A DNA stretch of 64,000 bases, taken from positions 182,989-246,988 of the forward strand of contig JAVGVS010000514.1 of assembly GCA_032718565.1 (NCBI GenBank), in the 5' to 3' direction. Origin of the DNA: Distichodus sexfasciatus. Its lineage: Eukaryota; Chordata; Actinopteri; Characiformes; Distichodontidae. The notes beneath the pieces are model-generated. The model made no database searches and was not told the origin of the DNA. It worked only from the letters and a program-made list of their open reading frames with translations. This document shows positions 10,048-21,177 of the stretch, piece after piece (the first letter of the stretch is position 1; the number at the start of each line of letters is the position of its first letter). The translations under genes and the position numbers were made by a program.

Positions 10048-10382
10048 ACTTTCTCATGAGCACACCATACTTTCTCGCGAGCAAGTTGTGTTTTCTCATG
10101 AGCAAGCATGACTCGTGAGCAAGTGATACTTTCATGTGAGCACGCTATATTTTCTCGTGAGCATGTGATACTTCCTGTTGAGCACATGTTACTTTCTCGT
10201 GAGTGCGCAATACTTTCCCATGAACTTGTGATGTTTTCCCATGTTACTTTATTACTTTGTTGTGAGCAAACGAGCCCAAGTTACTCTCTCATGACCATGT
10301 AATCCTTTAACTTGAGCTCACAAACTCTCTTGAGAGCATATGGCACTTTCTCGTGAGCATGCAATACTGTCTCATGTGCTGC
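10048..10382. repeat. 21-bp minisatellite (actttctcgtgagcatgtgat)
   Basis: About 15 diverged units of roughly 21 bp share the core ttctcgtgagca. Because 21 is a multiple of three, several frames stay open and read as heptads (for example LSREHVI). These open frames, including one of 149 residues at 9686-10135 on the minus strand, are repeat artefacts. Confidence 0.92.
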
Positions 10383-10553
10383 GGGTCATTCCGTTACAGT
10401 GGTCCTGCAGTGGCATTGTGGCTCTAAGGGCCGCAGCAGAAGCACTGGACTGTGGCCTTTTTCCCTTTTATAACACTCCGATTTTATCATTAAGCAAAGA
10501 GCTGGACGTTTAAGTGGAATAAACTGTCCAAACTTGACCCAAACTCAAACCCA

Positions 10554-10950
10554 TGCTTCAGTGTTTCCCATCTTCCTCCTCTTCTTTCTCCTACTTCTCC
10601 TTTTTTTACTTCTACTCCACCTTCTACTCCTCTTCTTCTTCCTCCTCCTTCACCTTTTACTCCTCCTTACCTTTTACTCATCCTCCTTTCTTTCATCCCC
10701 TTTTCTCTTTCCTCTTTCTCCTTCTCATTCACATCCTCTTTTACCTCCTTCTTTTCCCCTTCTTCGTCCTTTTCCTGCTCCTCCTCCAACTCCTTCACTT
10801 TCCTCCTCCTCATCCTCCTCCCCTTGTTCTTTTTACTCTTCTACCCCCTCCCCATCCTGCTCTGACTTTTCTTCTTCTTCCTAACTGTCCTCTCTCTGTT
10901 CCTTTTCCTCTTTCTCCTCCTCCTCCTCCTCCTGCTGTTTTACCCTCAAC
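10554..10950. repeat. Polypyrimidine (CCT/CTT)n tract
   Basis: About 400 bases of almost pure C/T on the plus strand, open in all plus frames as Leu/Ser/Phe/Pro-rich peptides. It may form triplex (H-DNA) structure. Confidence 0.93.
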
Positions 10951-11790
10951 ACTTTGAGTTCTGAATAAAAGGAGAGAGAAATAAGTGATTGGAAAAGTAG
11001 ATGAGTATCTTAAATTTCCACTTGGTGGCAGTGTTGAAGCAAACACAGCACCGTCTCACTGCTGGAGCGAGGGATAGAAGCTGTAGGGCAGGGACGACAG
11101 ACGAGTGTGTATCGATACACACATCGTAGTCTGGCTTTTTGAGTTCAGTGAAATAGCATAGAAGTGAAAGCAGGGCTAATGCAGGATGTTTACGGTGTGA
11201 GAAGTGGAAATGTCTTATTTTAATTCATAACCGCGTGAGTAGCATCAGTTTGTGCAGAAAACTGTGTCTGTAAATTTCTGATCTAGGCTTATCTTTGGGA
11301 CATTTTTTTTTTTACTACAAATGCTGATTAGGAATGGATTTCACTTTTAGGGAATGTTTGTATTTTTGCAAAAATATCTTTTGTATAAAATTTTAGAAAA
11401 CTAAAAGAGGAGACAAATTTAATTTTACACATTTACTGTCACAAATAGCAATTTATGTTTTATCTGATTTATGTTGTTTGTAACAATTTTTCAAAATTAT
11501 TGACCTGATCAAACGGAAATACTTCTTGATCAAACTAATTATTTGAATTGCATTCTAGTGATTTTGTTGTAAAGTGAAATTTCATGAAAACTACAATTAT
11601 CATATAAAAATATTTTATTAATACCACAACCACATAAACTATGACCTCACTGTCTTTGTATATAATTAATAGTAACAAATTGTCAGTATTTCTTAATAAA
11701 AATGTTATGTCCCTGATTTTTTTGACCGAACCTGTGCTCACATTTAGGTTTCCTAATCTCACCCCAATATTACATCACACTTCTCCCTCC
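10951..11790. other. AT-rich noncoding stretch, nothing recognised
   Basis: No repeat family or coding signal. AT content rises strongly after 11280. Confidence 0.5.
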
Positions 11791-12170
11791 TCCACACACA
11801 CATCTTAATGTGGAGTGTGATGGGAAAACTGAGGGTTCTGGCTGGTTTTTCGGCAGCAAGATCCCGGCTCCGTTCAAGCCCTTTACGTGTGAAGTGTGTC
11901 TACGGGACCTGAGTGAAATCCTTGCTGTGTTCGTCCGGCTTGCTTTGAAGTGCTTTGAGGTCATCCAGGGCTGAATTCTTTCATGTACTGATGAACATGT
12001 ATGTGAGCCGCGGGAGACGAAATTGCAGCTCACGCTTCCTCAGCAGGAGTCAATTACTTAATGTTGGTGTGCAGCAGAACTTGAGCCGCTCATGTTTACG
12101 CCCAATAAAACCTCATCCACTTCCATCACAGGTTTCTGTCCTTCTTTAGTATAAATTTGGGTGTTTTGAG
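11790..12170. other. Single-copy-looking stretch
   Basis: Balanced composition with no recognised repeat and no protein motif in either strand's short frames. Possible regulatory DNA; weak support. Confidence 0.2.
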
Positions 12171-12201
12171 GTGGTTGTGAGGACCTGACTGTGCCCTAAA
12201 A

Positions 12202-12830
12202 CAGGGGCATCCAAACTTATTTCAATAAATAAATTTCATATTTATATGCATCTTTTATTTTATAACTGCGGTGAACACTCACATGTTGTTATCCAATTTT
12301 TATTTCACCCTCTTTTTCTGACTGCTAGAAATATTGTTCCAACTCTAAAACGTGCTGCCTATAGCGGTGTGGGGTGCTAATATACAAGATTTTAATACGT
12401 GCGCTCATTCGCGAGTTCTGTCCATTTTTTCTGTTCATTTTTTCTTTTCTTTTTTTCCCCATAGACTAACATGGAGCTCAAATTTCCACACTTTACTTCA
12501 CGGCCACCGTTCTTCACAAAGACACCAAATTTTACGTGATTCGAGGGCCTCTTCGCATATCTGTAACTGTCATGACCCACACTCATTTTATTCCTCCATT
12601 TTTAAAAATATTATATTTTTTCTACAGGAACCCATTCTTTTGGGCCTCAAACGCTTTCATTCACCTGCTTTCACACAACAGTCAACACGGTTCTTATGCC
12701 ACCTCACTGAACACACATCTCAATCTGTTTTGACCAGCGCTCATCTTTTTCTTGCTTTTATCATCCCTCATTCTTTCCTGACTCACTTCAATGCATTTTA
12801 ATGAAAGTCTTTCTACCAGTTTAATAATAA
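12202..12830. other. Possible dispersed repeat, family unknown
   Basis: Begins caggggcatccaaacttat, which resembles a terminus seen in fish DNA transposons, and continues as AT-rich sequence with a 149-residue open frame (12352-12801) that matches no family I know. No partner end is found. Low confidence. Confidence 0.25.
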
Positions 12831-12912
12831 TGTCTTAAAACATTATATAGTATCATTTTTTTAAACATGATATTCCTTAAACAAGGCAACAGTCTCATGA
12901 CAAATTAGGTAA

Positions 12913-13058
12913 ACGCTGTTGGCTTCTTCATTGGAAGTTTGTTGGTTCAAGTGCCGAACCGGTAAAGGTACTTGTGAGCAAGGCACCGTCCCCAAGGATT
13001 GTTCCCCGGGCTGCCAAAAAGCTGCCCCTGCTCCTTCACATATTGGTCAAATGCAGAG
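12913..13058 (+). mobile_element. SINE-A, first of a tandem pair
   Basis: Has ttggttcaagtgccgaaccg, a diverged B-box region, then gtgagcaaggcaccgtcccc, and stops at gcagagg without its tail. The next copy starts immediately. Confidence 0.8.
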
Positions 13059-13150
13059 GTTGGTGTAGTTGTTAGTGTAATGCAATGCAGTTGGCCCATG
13101 ATCAGTACCACTGAGGTACTCGTGAGCAAGCTCCCCAAGTGCTGCTTCCA
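13059..13150 (+). mobile_element. SINE-A, second of a tandem pair
   Basis: Starts ttggtgtagttgttagtgta, keeps tgaggtactcgtgagcaag and loses the tail. The body-to-head junction with the preceding copy forms a dimer. Confidence 0.75.
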
Positions 13151-13669
13151 AGAATCCGGAAAAGGTATGAAGAAAATGTATATAGAGATTTATAAATGTA
13201 CTTGCCATTCACACTCCCTACCATTAAGTGACACATCATCTTTTCTTTTCTCATCACTAGTTTTTTAATCCTATTATCACAAATTTAACAGATCATGAAG
13301 GATAGATGAAGCGAGCACCATTCACTCTCCTCACGACTAGGGGATGCTCGCATCAGGACCAGGCTAACCACAAGAAAAGTAAAGGTGCTTCTTTACTTAA
13401 TGGGGGTGCTCCAAAATTGGGCATGACATTGATTTCTTTTTTTTTTTTTGAAAAGAAGGGGAATAAAATAGAGGGATGCATAAGGGATTTGGTAAGAAAT
13501 GTAACCTTCAACTTCATTTTGATGAGCTGATATTTTTAAATGTTAAACGTCCAAAAAGATGGGAAGACAAAGGCGGAGAAGAAAAGCAAGGTAAAGAAGA
13601 AATAATGAGGAGAACAAGGTGATGGCTGTCTTTGTCAAGAAAATATGCTTTTATAAGAAGCTTTTAGCG
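13151..13669. other. Noncoding stretch, nothing recognised
   Basis: Mixed AT-rich sequence with a T run at 13437-13449. No gene or repeat family is identified. Confidence 0.45.
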
Positions 13670-13790
13670 TGTGTGTGTGTGTGTGTGTGTGTATGAGTGA
13701 GTGATGATGCTCCAGTGCTTAATCATTTCTCAGCGTGTCCCTATCCCTCAACACACACACACACACACACACGCACACACACACACATTG
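13670..13790. repeat. (GT)n then (CA)n microsatellites
   Basis: A GT run (13670-13692) and a CA run (13751-13790) on the same strand form a short inverted pair that could fold back. Confidence 0.95.
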
Positions 13791-13989
13791 TCACTCTCTC
13801 CATCTGTTCCCTCCCTGATCTGGACCAGTTGCTGTTTGAAAACACTGTGGCCTTTAATTAAGGGGACAATGAGATGCGCTGCGATCAGGCAGTGTGAAGA
13901 AAATTCACACTCTAAACTGTTTAACGAAATTTAAACTTAGACTAGACTTCCAGAGCTGAGCCAAAAAAACTTGAAAGTTAAGTTCAGAA

Positions 13990-14330
13990 GTTAAAACTAT
14001 GCAGCACGAGGAGAATAAAAGACATCATATGATCTGTGATGATTACAGGTTAGACCCAGATGCAGGAAACAGGCACATCGTGAAACTGTTTAAATCCAGT
14101 AGAGACAGTCTGCGAAACAAATATCCAAAAACAGGGTCGGTACACAAGAAGACAGGACATGGCAAAATTTTGCAAAGAAAGAACTAGAACTAAGCTCCTT
14201 AAGTACAGGGAGTTAAGGGCATGGCAAGGTTAGGGATTGGGGTGAAGACCCGGAGCTAGAGTCTGGGTTAGGCTGTTAATCTGGAGAGCTGGACTCCATG
14301 CTGGGCATGGACTGGCACCTTATATAATTT
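13990..14330. other. Probable dispersed repeat remnant
   Basis: Text such as cgaaacaaatatccaaaaac and acaagaagacaggacatggc resembles noncoding parts of fish LTR-type repeats. There is no coding motif and the ends are unclear. Confidence 0.3.
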
Positions 14331-14340
14331 TACATTTTTA

Positions 14341-14503
14341 ATAGTGATTGTCATTGTGAACACAGCTACACACCACAGTGAAGTCTGACCTCTGCATTTG
14401 ACCCGTACAAGAAGGAGCAGTGGGCAGTTAATGTGGGCAGTGCCCAGGGAGCAGTGCTTGGGGACGGCATCTTGCTCCTGAGTACCTCATTGGTAACAGA
14501 ATA
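14341..14503 (-). mobile_element. SINE-A, head-truncated
   Basis: Plus strand reads gtgattgtcattgtgaacac, gacctctgcatttgacccgt and cttggggacggcatcttgct, then stops at cattggtaac. Confidence 0.85.
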
Positions 14504-14559
14504 GAAATCGTTAGATATTTACTGCAGTTAAATCTCCATTTGCAATTTAAGCTTTAGAG

Positions 14560-14949
14560 TTAGATAATATTTACCATGACAGCGGTTGCCAGGGGAAGAA
14601 AGCACATGCGTGGAGAAAGCGTTCGACTGTGGGACTGGACTTTACTAAAATCAGTGCAGACAGTGCAACATGCAACATTTGCCATGCAAAATGCAGAACT
14701 GGAGCTAGCAATATGTTGTACTTAAGGAAACACCTCCTTAAACATAAAATATATTTATCGGTGCATGAGTGTGCCGTGCTTGACAACTGGAGCGCCACAG
14801 CTATCCACAAAATGGAATTTTTGTGCTGGCAGCACCTATTTTCACAGATTCAGAGCAAGGTATCAGAATTAAGTACCATTGAGTATCAGTACTGAACACC
14901 AGGTACCGGTACCAATATTGGTTCAGATGTGAAAAGTACCCAACCCTAC
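14560..14949 (+). pseudogene. hAT transposase remnant with BED zinc finger
   Basis: The frame at 14629-14895 holds a BED-type finger: Cys15 and Cys18 in TCNICHAKCR, His35 and His39 in LRKHLLKHK. The listed start is a GTG inside the frame. Upstream codons still read as transposase (WRKRSTV), so the true start is lost. The aromatic residue expected just after STV is Gly. The frame stops soon after the finger, with no catalytic hAT domain. The segment ends aaaagtacccaaccctac, like a hAT terminus. A SINE-A piece follows immediately. Confidence 0.7.
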
Positions 14950-15085
14950 GGATCAGCAAAGTTACCACTGAGGCACTCATGAGCAAGGTACTGTACCCAA
15001 GCACTGCTCTCTGGGTGCTGTCAAAATTTTCCAGACTTCATGGATGTGTGCTGTACTGTGTTCACAATGACAAATAATCATTGAC
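14950..15085 (+). mobile_element. SINE-A, 5'-truncated
   Basis: Starts at gatcagcaaagttaccactg, keeps actcatgagcaaggtactgt and ends ttcacaatgacaaataatca. Confidence 0.85.
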
Positions 15086-15194
15086 TCAAACTCGGATGAA
15101 TCTCATTTCATTCTAGTCTACATTGCGGGTTTAAAGCATTGGCATCAATAATATGTCCAATTCGAAACAGGCGTAAATAAAAACTGCGGCATAA

Positions 15195-15334
15195 TCAAAG
15201 GGTCGCCGATTCAAGTCCCGCACTGGTAAAAAGCTGCCACTGAGGTACTCGTGAGCAAGGTACCCCAAGCACTGTGATGCAGTGTTTGCTATGCTGTGGC
15301 GTGGTCACACTGAGAAATAATTACTCACTTTAAT
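15195..15334 (+). mobile_element. SINE-A, head-truncated with internal deletion
   Basis: Has the B-box region (gattcaagtcccgcactggt) and ctcgtgagcaaggtacccca, lacks the middle, and ends gaaataattactcactttaa. Confidence 0.85.
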
Positions 15335-16160
15335 CTACGTCGCTGGATTCAATCGTTGACCATCAATAAAACGCCTGACTTAAACCAGACATAAATCTAA
15401 GCTGCTCTTTCCATCGGGGTTGTATTTGGAGTTAAACAAACACTGTCCCAAACTCCAATCTCACCCATCCAAAGCTATTATTTTGAACTCTCCAAGCTAA
15501 AGCGAAGAAATTGGACTTTTGTGACACAGTTTTTTTGGTAGGAAGCAAGATGGGTAAATAATCAGATTCTCATTCCACACAGTATCGCAAACGGGACTCG
15601 AACAATGCTTTCTGGGCAGCAGCAGCCGCTTACTGATTGCAATGTGAATACGTGAAGAAAAGAAGGCTTGGCTCGCTCGCTCGGCCACTGCCACGGTATT
15701 GGCATTTCCGACCCCCCTCACTTTCCAGCCCCAAACGCAAAAGGGCAAACAAATGCGTTTGTGGAGATGACTGGAAGGCGAGGAAAGATTGAATTGCACA
15801 CACACTTGTGTGGCGTCGGGAAAGAGGAGCGAGGCGAAGGCTGAGTCTCGGGGAAATAGTCAGTGATAGATGAGGTACATGAGGCGGGACAGCCGAGCTC
15901 GCTCCCTCGCCAGCCCCAATCACACTAACTGTCTGCCGGCTAAACGCACGCCTCCCACCCTCCCTCACTCCCTCCCTCACTCCCTCGTTCATTCCCTCCC
16001 TCACTCGTCTATCCCTTGCTTACCCCGAGCTCTGCTTACAAAACATGCTCTCGCTCTCTGTTTTTAATAGGCCCCCGTTTTACCTCTGATTACTTACCAG
16101 CAACAACACATCTGCGGTCGTTAGCAGCAAACGCTTAGCCTAATGAAGGGGCATTAAAGA
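15335..16160. other. Single-copy-looking stretch, candidate regulatory
   Basis: Mixed GC sequence with a CCCTC-rich patch at 15950-16010. The end, aaacgcttagcctaatgaag, carries a TAAT core. Minus-strand frames across 15497-16004 lack recognisable motifs. Confidence 0.28.
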
Positions 16161-16896
16161 GAAAGACTGCTTCGTTAAGAGCCGACAAGAAATGAGAAGC
16201 GTCTATCCAACAGGTTGGAGAGAAAACACTTGTATCTGAAAGGGGGAAAAATGACAAAGACATGAGAAATATTTGAGAAGACACGTTGTGACAAAAGATT
16301 TGTAGGCTTTACAGACCTAAGAAAATTTGGGGCATTTGGGGTGTGGGTGTAGATGTGTTCAGGACATCCTGCTCTTCTCAGATTTGTCATAGTTTGATGT
16401 GTAAATGCTGACAAATCAATCAAGCATCTTGAAATCAGCACATTTCTGATGAAAACTGACACCGGTAGAAATTCTTACTTTTTTTTGTACAAAAGTAGAT
16501 AAAATGACAAGAAGTAGTAAGAACAGTGTCTCTTTTATTGACGTGCAGTTTTTATTAAACAGAGACATTCTATGGTGTAGTACTGTGAAGAAAAATATGG
16601 TTTTTCCTATTGATTACTGTCTAACATTATAAAATGGAAAAGGAAATCTGATCCATTGAAAATGAAGCAATACTGACGTTTTGGGTCATTTTGAACCAAT
16701 TTGGACATTTGGCCTTTCTGGGAGGGAACTATATTTTTGCGAGTGATGGCGTTCCACGTGAGAGTCATGTGTTTTCACTGATTCTTATGTATTTTGGGGC
16801 CACTGAATCCAAAAATGACATCAACTTTTGCCCCCATCACATAAGGTTAAGATAAGATACTGTACTCACACAGAGTATATAGAACTTTTCTAACCT
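16160..16896. other. Noncoding stretch, nothing recognised
   Basis: AT-rich, no repeat family identified and no coding signal. Confidence 0.45.
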
Positions 16897-17190
16897 TCAT
16901 TCATTCATTATCTGAAGCACTTAATCCCTATCGGGGTAGTGCGGACTGTAGCCTATCCCTGGTCTTCAGAGAGTGAGACGGGGACCAACCCTATGGGGCA
17001 CCATCACACCGCAGGGCACACACTCACACAAACACAAAAACACTCACATTTATACCTTATGGGACCAATTTAGAGTAACCAATCAACCTAAGCTGCTTTT
17101 GGAAACTGGAGCACCTGGAGAAAACCTTCACAACACGTGGAGAACCGTCTTTCCTGCTCTGAGGCGACAGCACTAACCACCGCGCCGGTG
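16897..17190 (-). mobile_element. SINE-B, nearly complete
   Basis: The plus strand starts with the complement of the AATG tail (cattcattcattatctgaag) and then runs through the body to the head complement actaaccaccgcgccg near 17190. Confidence 0.85.
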
Positions 17191-18118
17191 TAGCTAATTA
17201 CTAGGGAAAGTAACTAATGCATTACATTTTCAAAAAATGTTCAAATATGTCAAAGAATTTGGATTGTTTTCTTAAACGGAAGCGTGTGACGATGAGAGGT
17301 GTTTCATGAGATTAGAATAGTTTACAACCGACATGGAGACACTTTCTTCCTGGGCATAATGTACATTTTACATATACATTCTTGACTCTTATCTCAGTAA
17401 AGGGAATGTCTGTATTTCCAGTTTAAAAACGTTACTTTTGAATTGCCTGCTCACCATTGCTTTATGTCTCATGGTCGGTTGTGTGTGCAACTGTGCATGC
17501 GTGTTTGTGTATGAATGCCCGCCGGACTCTACTTCTGATTGGCTTACCATGAAATTTTACTCTTCCTTAGCCAGTCATCATCACTTATTCAGTTGTTTCA
17601 CCTCCTCCCCCGACTAAATAAAAGAATTGAAATTTTTGAGAGATTCTGGTCGGATGAAAATGGCTTTAATGAACTTGAGTATAGTAAAGTGCCACATTTT
17701 GTTATTAGTAATGGTAAAAGTGTTGTAACAATGGTGTAACAGTGGTGTTAACACACTGAGATTTTAAACATTTAATAAAGGATACTCACTTAATATTTAC
17801 TAAAAATACACTGAATATTTTTCGTTAGTGGCCAGCTATGAAAAACGTCTCTCCCTCTCTCTTTTCTGTCGCTTTCCAGCAAGCCTGTGACACAGCACTT
17901 GTACTTTGCAGGAAAAAAGAGCAGACAGACAGACAGCATGTACACAATATTTGGCAGACGTGTTCTGTAGAGAATTCAGCCGACGCTTGAGGCATAAAAG
18001 TGGTTTCACCTCTAAAAAAGTGGCATTTGACTTTTTTTTTTTTTTAAAGAAGGCCCTACTTCTCAGAGGAGGAACTGTCTCTAATTTCTCTAAAAATTCT
18101 TTAAATTATTGAACTTTA
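17191..18118. other. Noncoding stretch, nothing recognised
   Basis: AT-rich sequence. A T run lies at 18031-18044. No gene, repeat family or conserved motif is recognised. Confidence 0.45.
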
Positions 18119-18718
18119 TGGGGATGGCGATCTAGCAGTCAAGACACTTGCCTTTGGACCAAGAGATCATGGGTGCAAATCCTACCTCTAGCACTACATA
18201 GTGTACATTAGCAACTAACACAGTGTATATTAGCAACTAATATAGTGTATGCTAGCAATTAACATAGTGTATACTAGCAATTAACATAGTGTACAATAGC
18301 AACTAACATAGTGTATGCTAGCAACTAACATAGTGTACGCTAGCAACTAATATAGTGTACATTAGCAACTAAGATAGTGTACATTAGCAACTAACAAAGT
18401 GTACATTAGCAACTAACATAGTGAAAATTAGCAACTAACATAGTGCACATTAGCAACTAACGTAGTGCACATTAGCAACTAACATAGTGCAAATTAGCAA
18501 CTAACATAGTGCAAATTATCAACTAACATAGTGTACATTAGCAACTAACATAGTGTACATTAGCAACTAACATAGTGCAAATTATCAACTAACATAGTGT
18601 ACATTAGCAACTAACATAGTGCACATTAGCAACTAACATAGTGTAGATAGCAATATGTTAGTAACTATACTTTTGGGAGACCTGCCCCTGGATAAGAGTG
18701 TCTGCTAAATGTCATAAA
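18119..18718 (+). mobile_element. SINE-C with a minisatellite in its middle
   Basis: Head at 18119-18198 (ggggatggcgatctagcag, then gcaaatcctacctctagcac). Tail at about 18684-18715 (cccctggataagagtgtctg, then ctaaatgtc). The region between, normally about 60 bases, is occupied by a 22-bp tandem array. Confidence 0.8.
18199..18653. repeat. 22-bp minisatellite, 20 full units
   Basis: The unit is tagtgtacattagcaactaa plus ca. Twenty full-length units (18199-18638) keep exact 22-bp spacing, followed by a partial one. Variants cluster (tgcaaattatcaac in two units; atgcta/cgcta in early units), which indicates stepwise internal duplication. Confidence 0.97.
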
Positions 18719-19135
18719 CTGAAATCTATATGACCTGCCATTAGACATTTATGCTGTTAAAAATGACTTTTTTAGTCACTTGTCAGTAGCAAAGTAAAGA
18801 AAATATAAATGGCAAAATGCTACAACCTTACAATATTAAAACTATTCTTTTAATCTCTTTACAAAGACAATTATTTTTAACTAGCACCTGTTTAATGGAT
18901 GATTCAAAGTCTGTTTGTTCTTGGTGTTGAATTAGCAGAAGTGGTGTCTGATTGGCTACCATGCCCTCAATACATCACAGCATGCTTTTGGCAGTTGTGA
19001 GATGGAGTCAGAGGATGGAGTCCATCCTGGCCAAGACGGAAGCAAGAATCCATGGTCATAGTTACCAAAATGTTTGACTCTGAACTTACACATTTGAGTG
19101 CAACTTAAGTATCCTACAGCATAAATATTAAATAT

Positions 19136-19189
<54 letters not shown>

Positions 19190-19760
19190 TACTTTAATCA
19201 TAATGTGAAAATACACATACCAAAATCACACATAGTGCATGTAAATAACACCACCTGAGGTAGTTGTCAAGGCACAACACATATAAGTGAATTGCAGCTC
19301 AGAGCTCAAAATAAATTGGTAGCAGTTGGTAGCGTAACGTTAGGATGTTCGACCCGTGATCGGAAGGTCGCTGGATCGAATCCCAGGACCTGTAAAGTTA
19401 TCACTGATGTACTCAGGAGCCAGGTATCATTCCCAAGCTATTGCTCCCCGGGTGCTTCCCATGTTAGAGGCCCACTTCTCCTTCACGGATAGGTCAAATG
19501 CAGAGGTCACATTTCGTTGTGGTGCACTGTGTGCTGTGATGTGGTGTGTTCCTCACTTTCACTTTAATGTAAAATTATTCTTAAAAAATATTTTTAAAAG
19601 ATAATTCTTCTTTCCCTACTCAGAGGGAAGTAATTATAAAGTGCTATTGCAGTGGGTAAGAAAGACTTCCTGTATCTATCATTGCTGCACCTAAGTTGGT
19701 GAATACAGCAACTAAAACACTCTGTTGTGCAGTCAAGGGGCTGTAAGGCATAGTTAATGC
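19136..19760 (-). mobile_element. LINE 3' fragment nested in hAT copy (with GATA tail)
   Basis: A (GATA)n run at 19136-19190 leads into tactttaatcataatgtgaa. Beyond the SINE-A come gaaagacttcctgtatctat and gtgcagtcaaggggctgtaa, which look like the antisense 3' region of a fish L2-type LINE. Supported by resemblance only; no long frame remains. Confidence 0.4.
19318..19566 (+). mobile_element. SINE-A, nearly full length
   Basis: Head ggtagcagttggtagcgtaa, a diverged B box (ggatcgaatcc), a changed body (ctcaggagccaggtatcatt) and end cactttcactttaatg. It is the innermost insertion in a three-layer nest. Confidence 0.88.
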
Positions 19761-19932
19761 TGGGTAATTTTTTTACTGGATGAAACAGCTTGCATGTAGC
19801 TACTTGTTCTAACTATTAATGTAGCTAACTGCTATATTAAAACAGTAACTTGGCTGTAGTTTAGCTACTTTTAATCAAAAGTAGTTTGTTGCCTGAAAAG
19901 CTACAGTTTAAAATGTAGCTTCACCAACGCTG

Positions 19933-20535
19933 TTATAATACATATGCAAAGTGTGACAAAACGTCGGCCCGGTGCTCTCACCGAAAAGGGCAGCGTCTAT
20001 CGATTTGGGCCTCGCGCCCGCTGCGCCCTCCCCTCCCCTCCCCTCCCCTCTCCGAAAAGCCCGCCTGTGGCCGTCTCTCCATCACCACCCCCCTCGCTCT
20101 CTCTCTCTCTCTCTCTCACCTCCCGCCTTGCCGTCCGTCTCCCCGCTCTGCCGATAGTGGCTGACAGCCCTTTTAGCCTCACTCATCAATAATTAAGCAC
20201 CTCCCCCTCCCGCGCTCACACACTCAGCAATTACGCCCTAATTGATATAAGATTGATTAGCATCCAGAGCAGCAAAAAGGCCTATGAGCAGAAAAAAAGA
20301 TTCTCCCCCCTTCTCTTTTTCCTCCTTTTTTCCATTTTGAACATGAAATGATTTTTTTGGAGCACGGGAGCATGCATGTGTTATGTGAATGAAATCGACC
20401 GAGAGGTGTCGGGCGGGGGAAAAATATGAAAAGTGGCTTTAAAGTGAAGTTTTTGCATGGAAACGGAGGAGTGTTGTTCTGCTTGGAGGAGAAAGAGAAT
20501 TTGCAGTTTTTCATTATTTTTTGGTTTCTAAATGT
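19933..20535. other. Single-copy-looking stretch, candidate regulatory
   Basis: GC-rich start with a CCCCTC run (20027-20052) and a CT run (20095-20118). It then holds a TAAT/GATTA-rich segment (cctaattgatataagattga, 20227-20260) and ends in ordinary sequence. No protein motif. Confidence 0.3.
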
Positions 20536-20539
20536 TCTG

Positions 20540-21029
20540 TAGCAGTGACAGTGCTCCAGACTAAACTTAACGTTTCTTCACTTTCTTTTTTCAGCTGAAA
20601 TTTGCACCGTGCTGACCCTTACAATAAAATTTAGGCTCCTGGCAAACTCTTGCCATTGACCTTTGTTAACAATGTTGCCACAAGGTCAACAAATTTGCAG
20701 CAAGGTCATATTTTCACATGCAAATTAGGTTTGTGGCAAACATGTGGTGGACTTCTGTCAAACTTGACCGAAAACCTGTCACCAAAAGTTCACTACAAGT
20801 TTGTCATTTCTGGTAAATTGCTTTTTCAAATACATTTGTTAGTAGTAGCAATTTCACGCAACCCCAAAAACATGTTTTCCAAAGTTTTAAAGTCAGATTC
20901 TCAGAAATGCATAAAAACTAGGGGTGTAGATCGCAAGTGTCGTAATGGCATGAAAATATATTAAAAAAATTTGAGTGGCAACAAGATTTCAAATTACAGC
21001 AGATGCACAAGGTGAAAACGTGCTGAAAT
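20540..21029. other. Possible dispersed repeat, family unknown
   Basis: Recurrent phrases such as gccacaaggtcaacaaattt, gcagcaaggtcatattttca and gtttgtggcaaacatg suggest a diverged repeat. No ends or coding motif are visible. Confidence 0.25.
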
Positions 21030-21177
21030 GGAGCATTGTTGAGCAGCGGGGAGCTTTTTGGGAAGCGCCCGGGGAGCACTGCTTGGGGACAGTAGTTTAC
21101 TCATGTGTACCACAGTGGTACATTTACCGGTCCAGGACTTGAACCAATGACTTTTAGGTGAACTTTGTACCCCTGCT
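21030..21177 (-). mobile_element. SINE-A, tail-truncated
   Basis: Plus strand includes cgcccggggagcactgcttg, cattTaccggtccaggactt and gaaccaatgac, ending near the head complement. Confidence 0.8.

Larger units (their letters stand above)
18755..19932 (+). mobile_element. hAT-type element copy 2, carrying nested insertions
   Basis: Left body (18840-19110) matches the element at 24213 (ttggctacca, gatggagtc, cttacacatttgag). The right end (19790-19932) reads aaaagctacagtttaaaatg and finishes ttcaccaacgctg, matching the other element's inverted end. The left terminus is not clear. Nested inside are a LINE-like piece and a SINE-A. Confidence 0.6.

Noticed and set aside
9686..10135. 149-residue minus-strand frame, with a 138-residue plus frame opposite it
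   Set aside because: The N-terminal part is the 21-bp minisatellite; the rest shows no motif and is open on both strands, as GC-rich noncoding DNA often is.
10534..10957. 116- and 134-residue plus-strand frames
   Set aside because: Both are translations of the polypyrimidine tract and overlap in different frames.
12352..12801. 149-residue plus-strand frame
   Set aside because: No recognisable motif, AT-rich composition, and probably inside a dispersed repeat.
18199..18653. CRISPR-like array
   Set aside because: Units are contiguous 22-bp copies with no unique spacers, and the context is a vertebrate-type genome.
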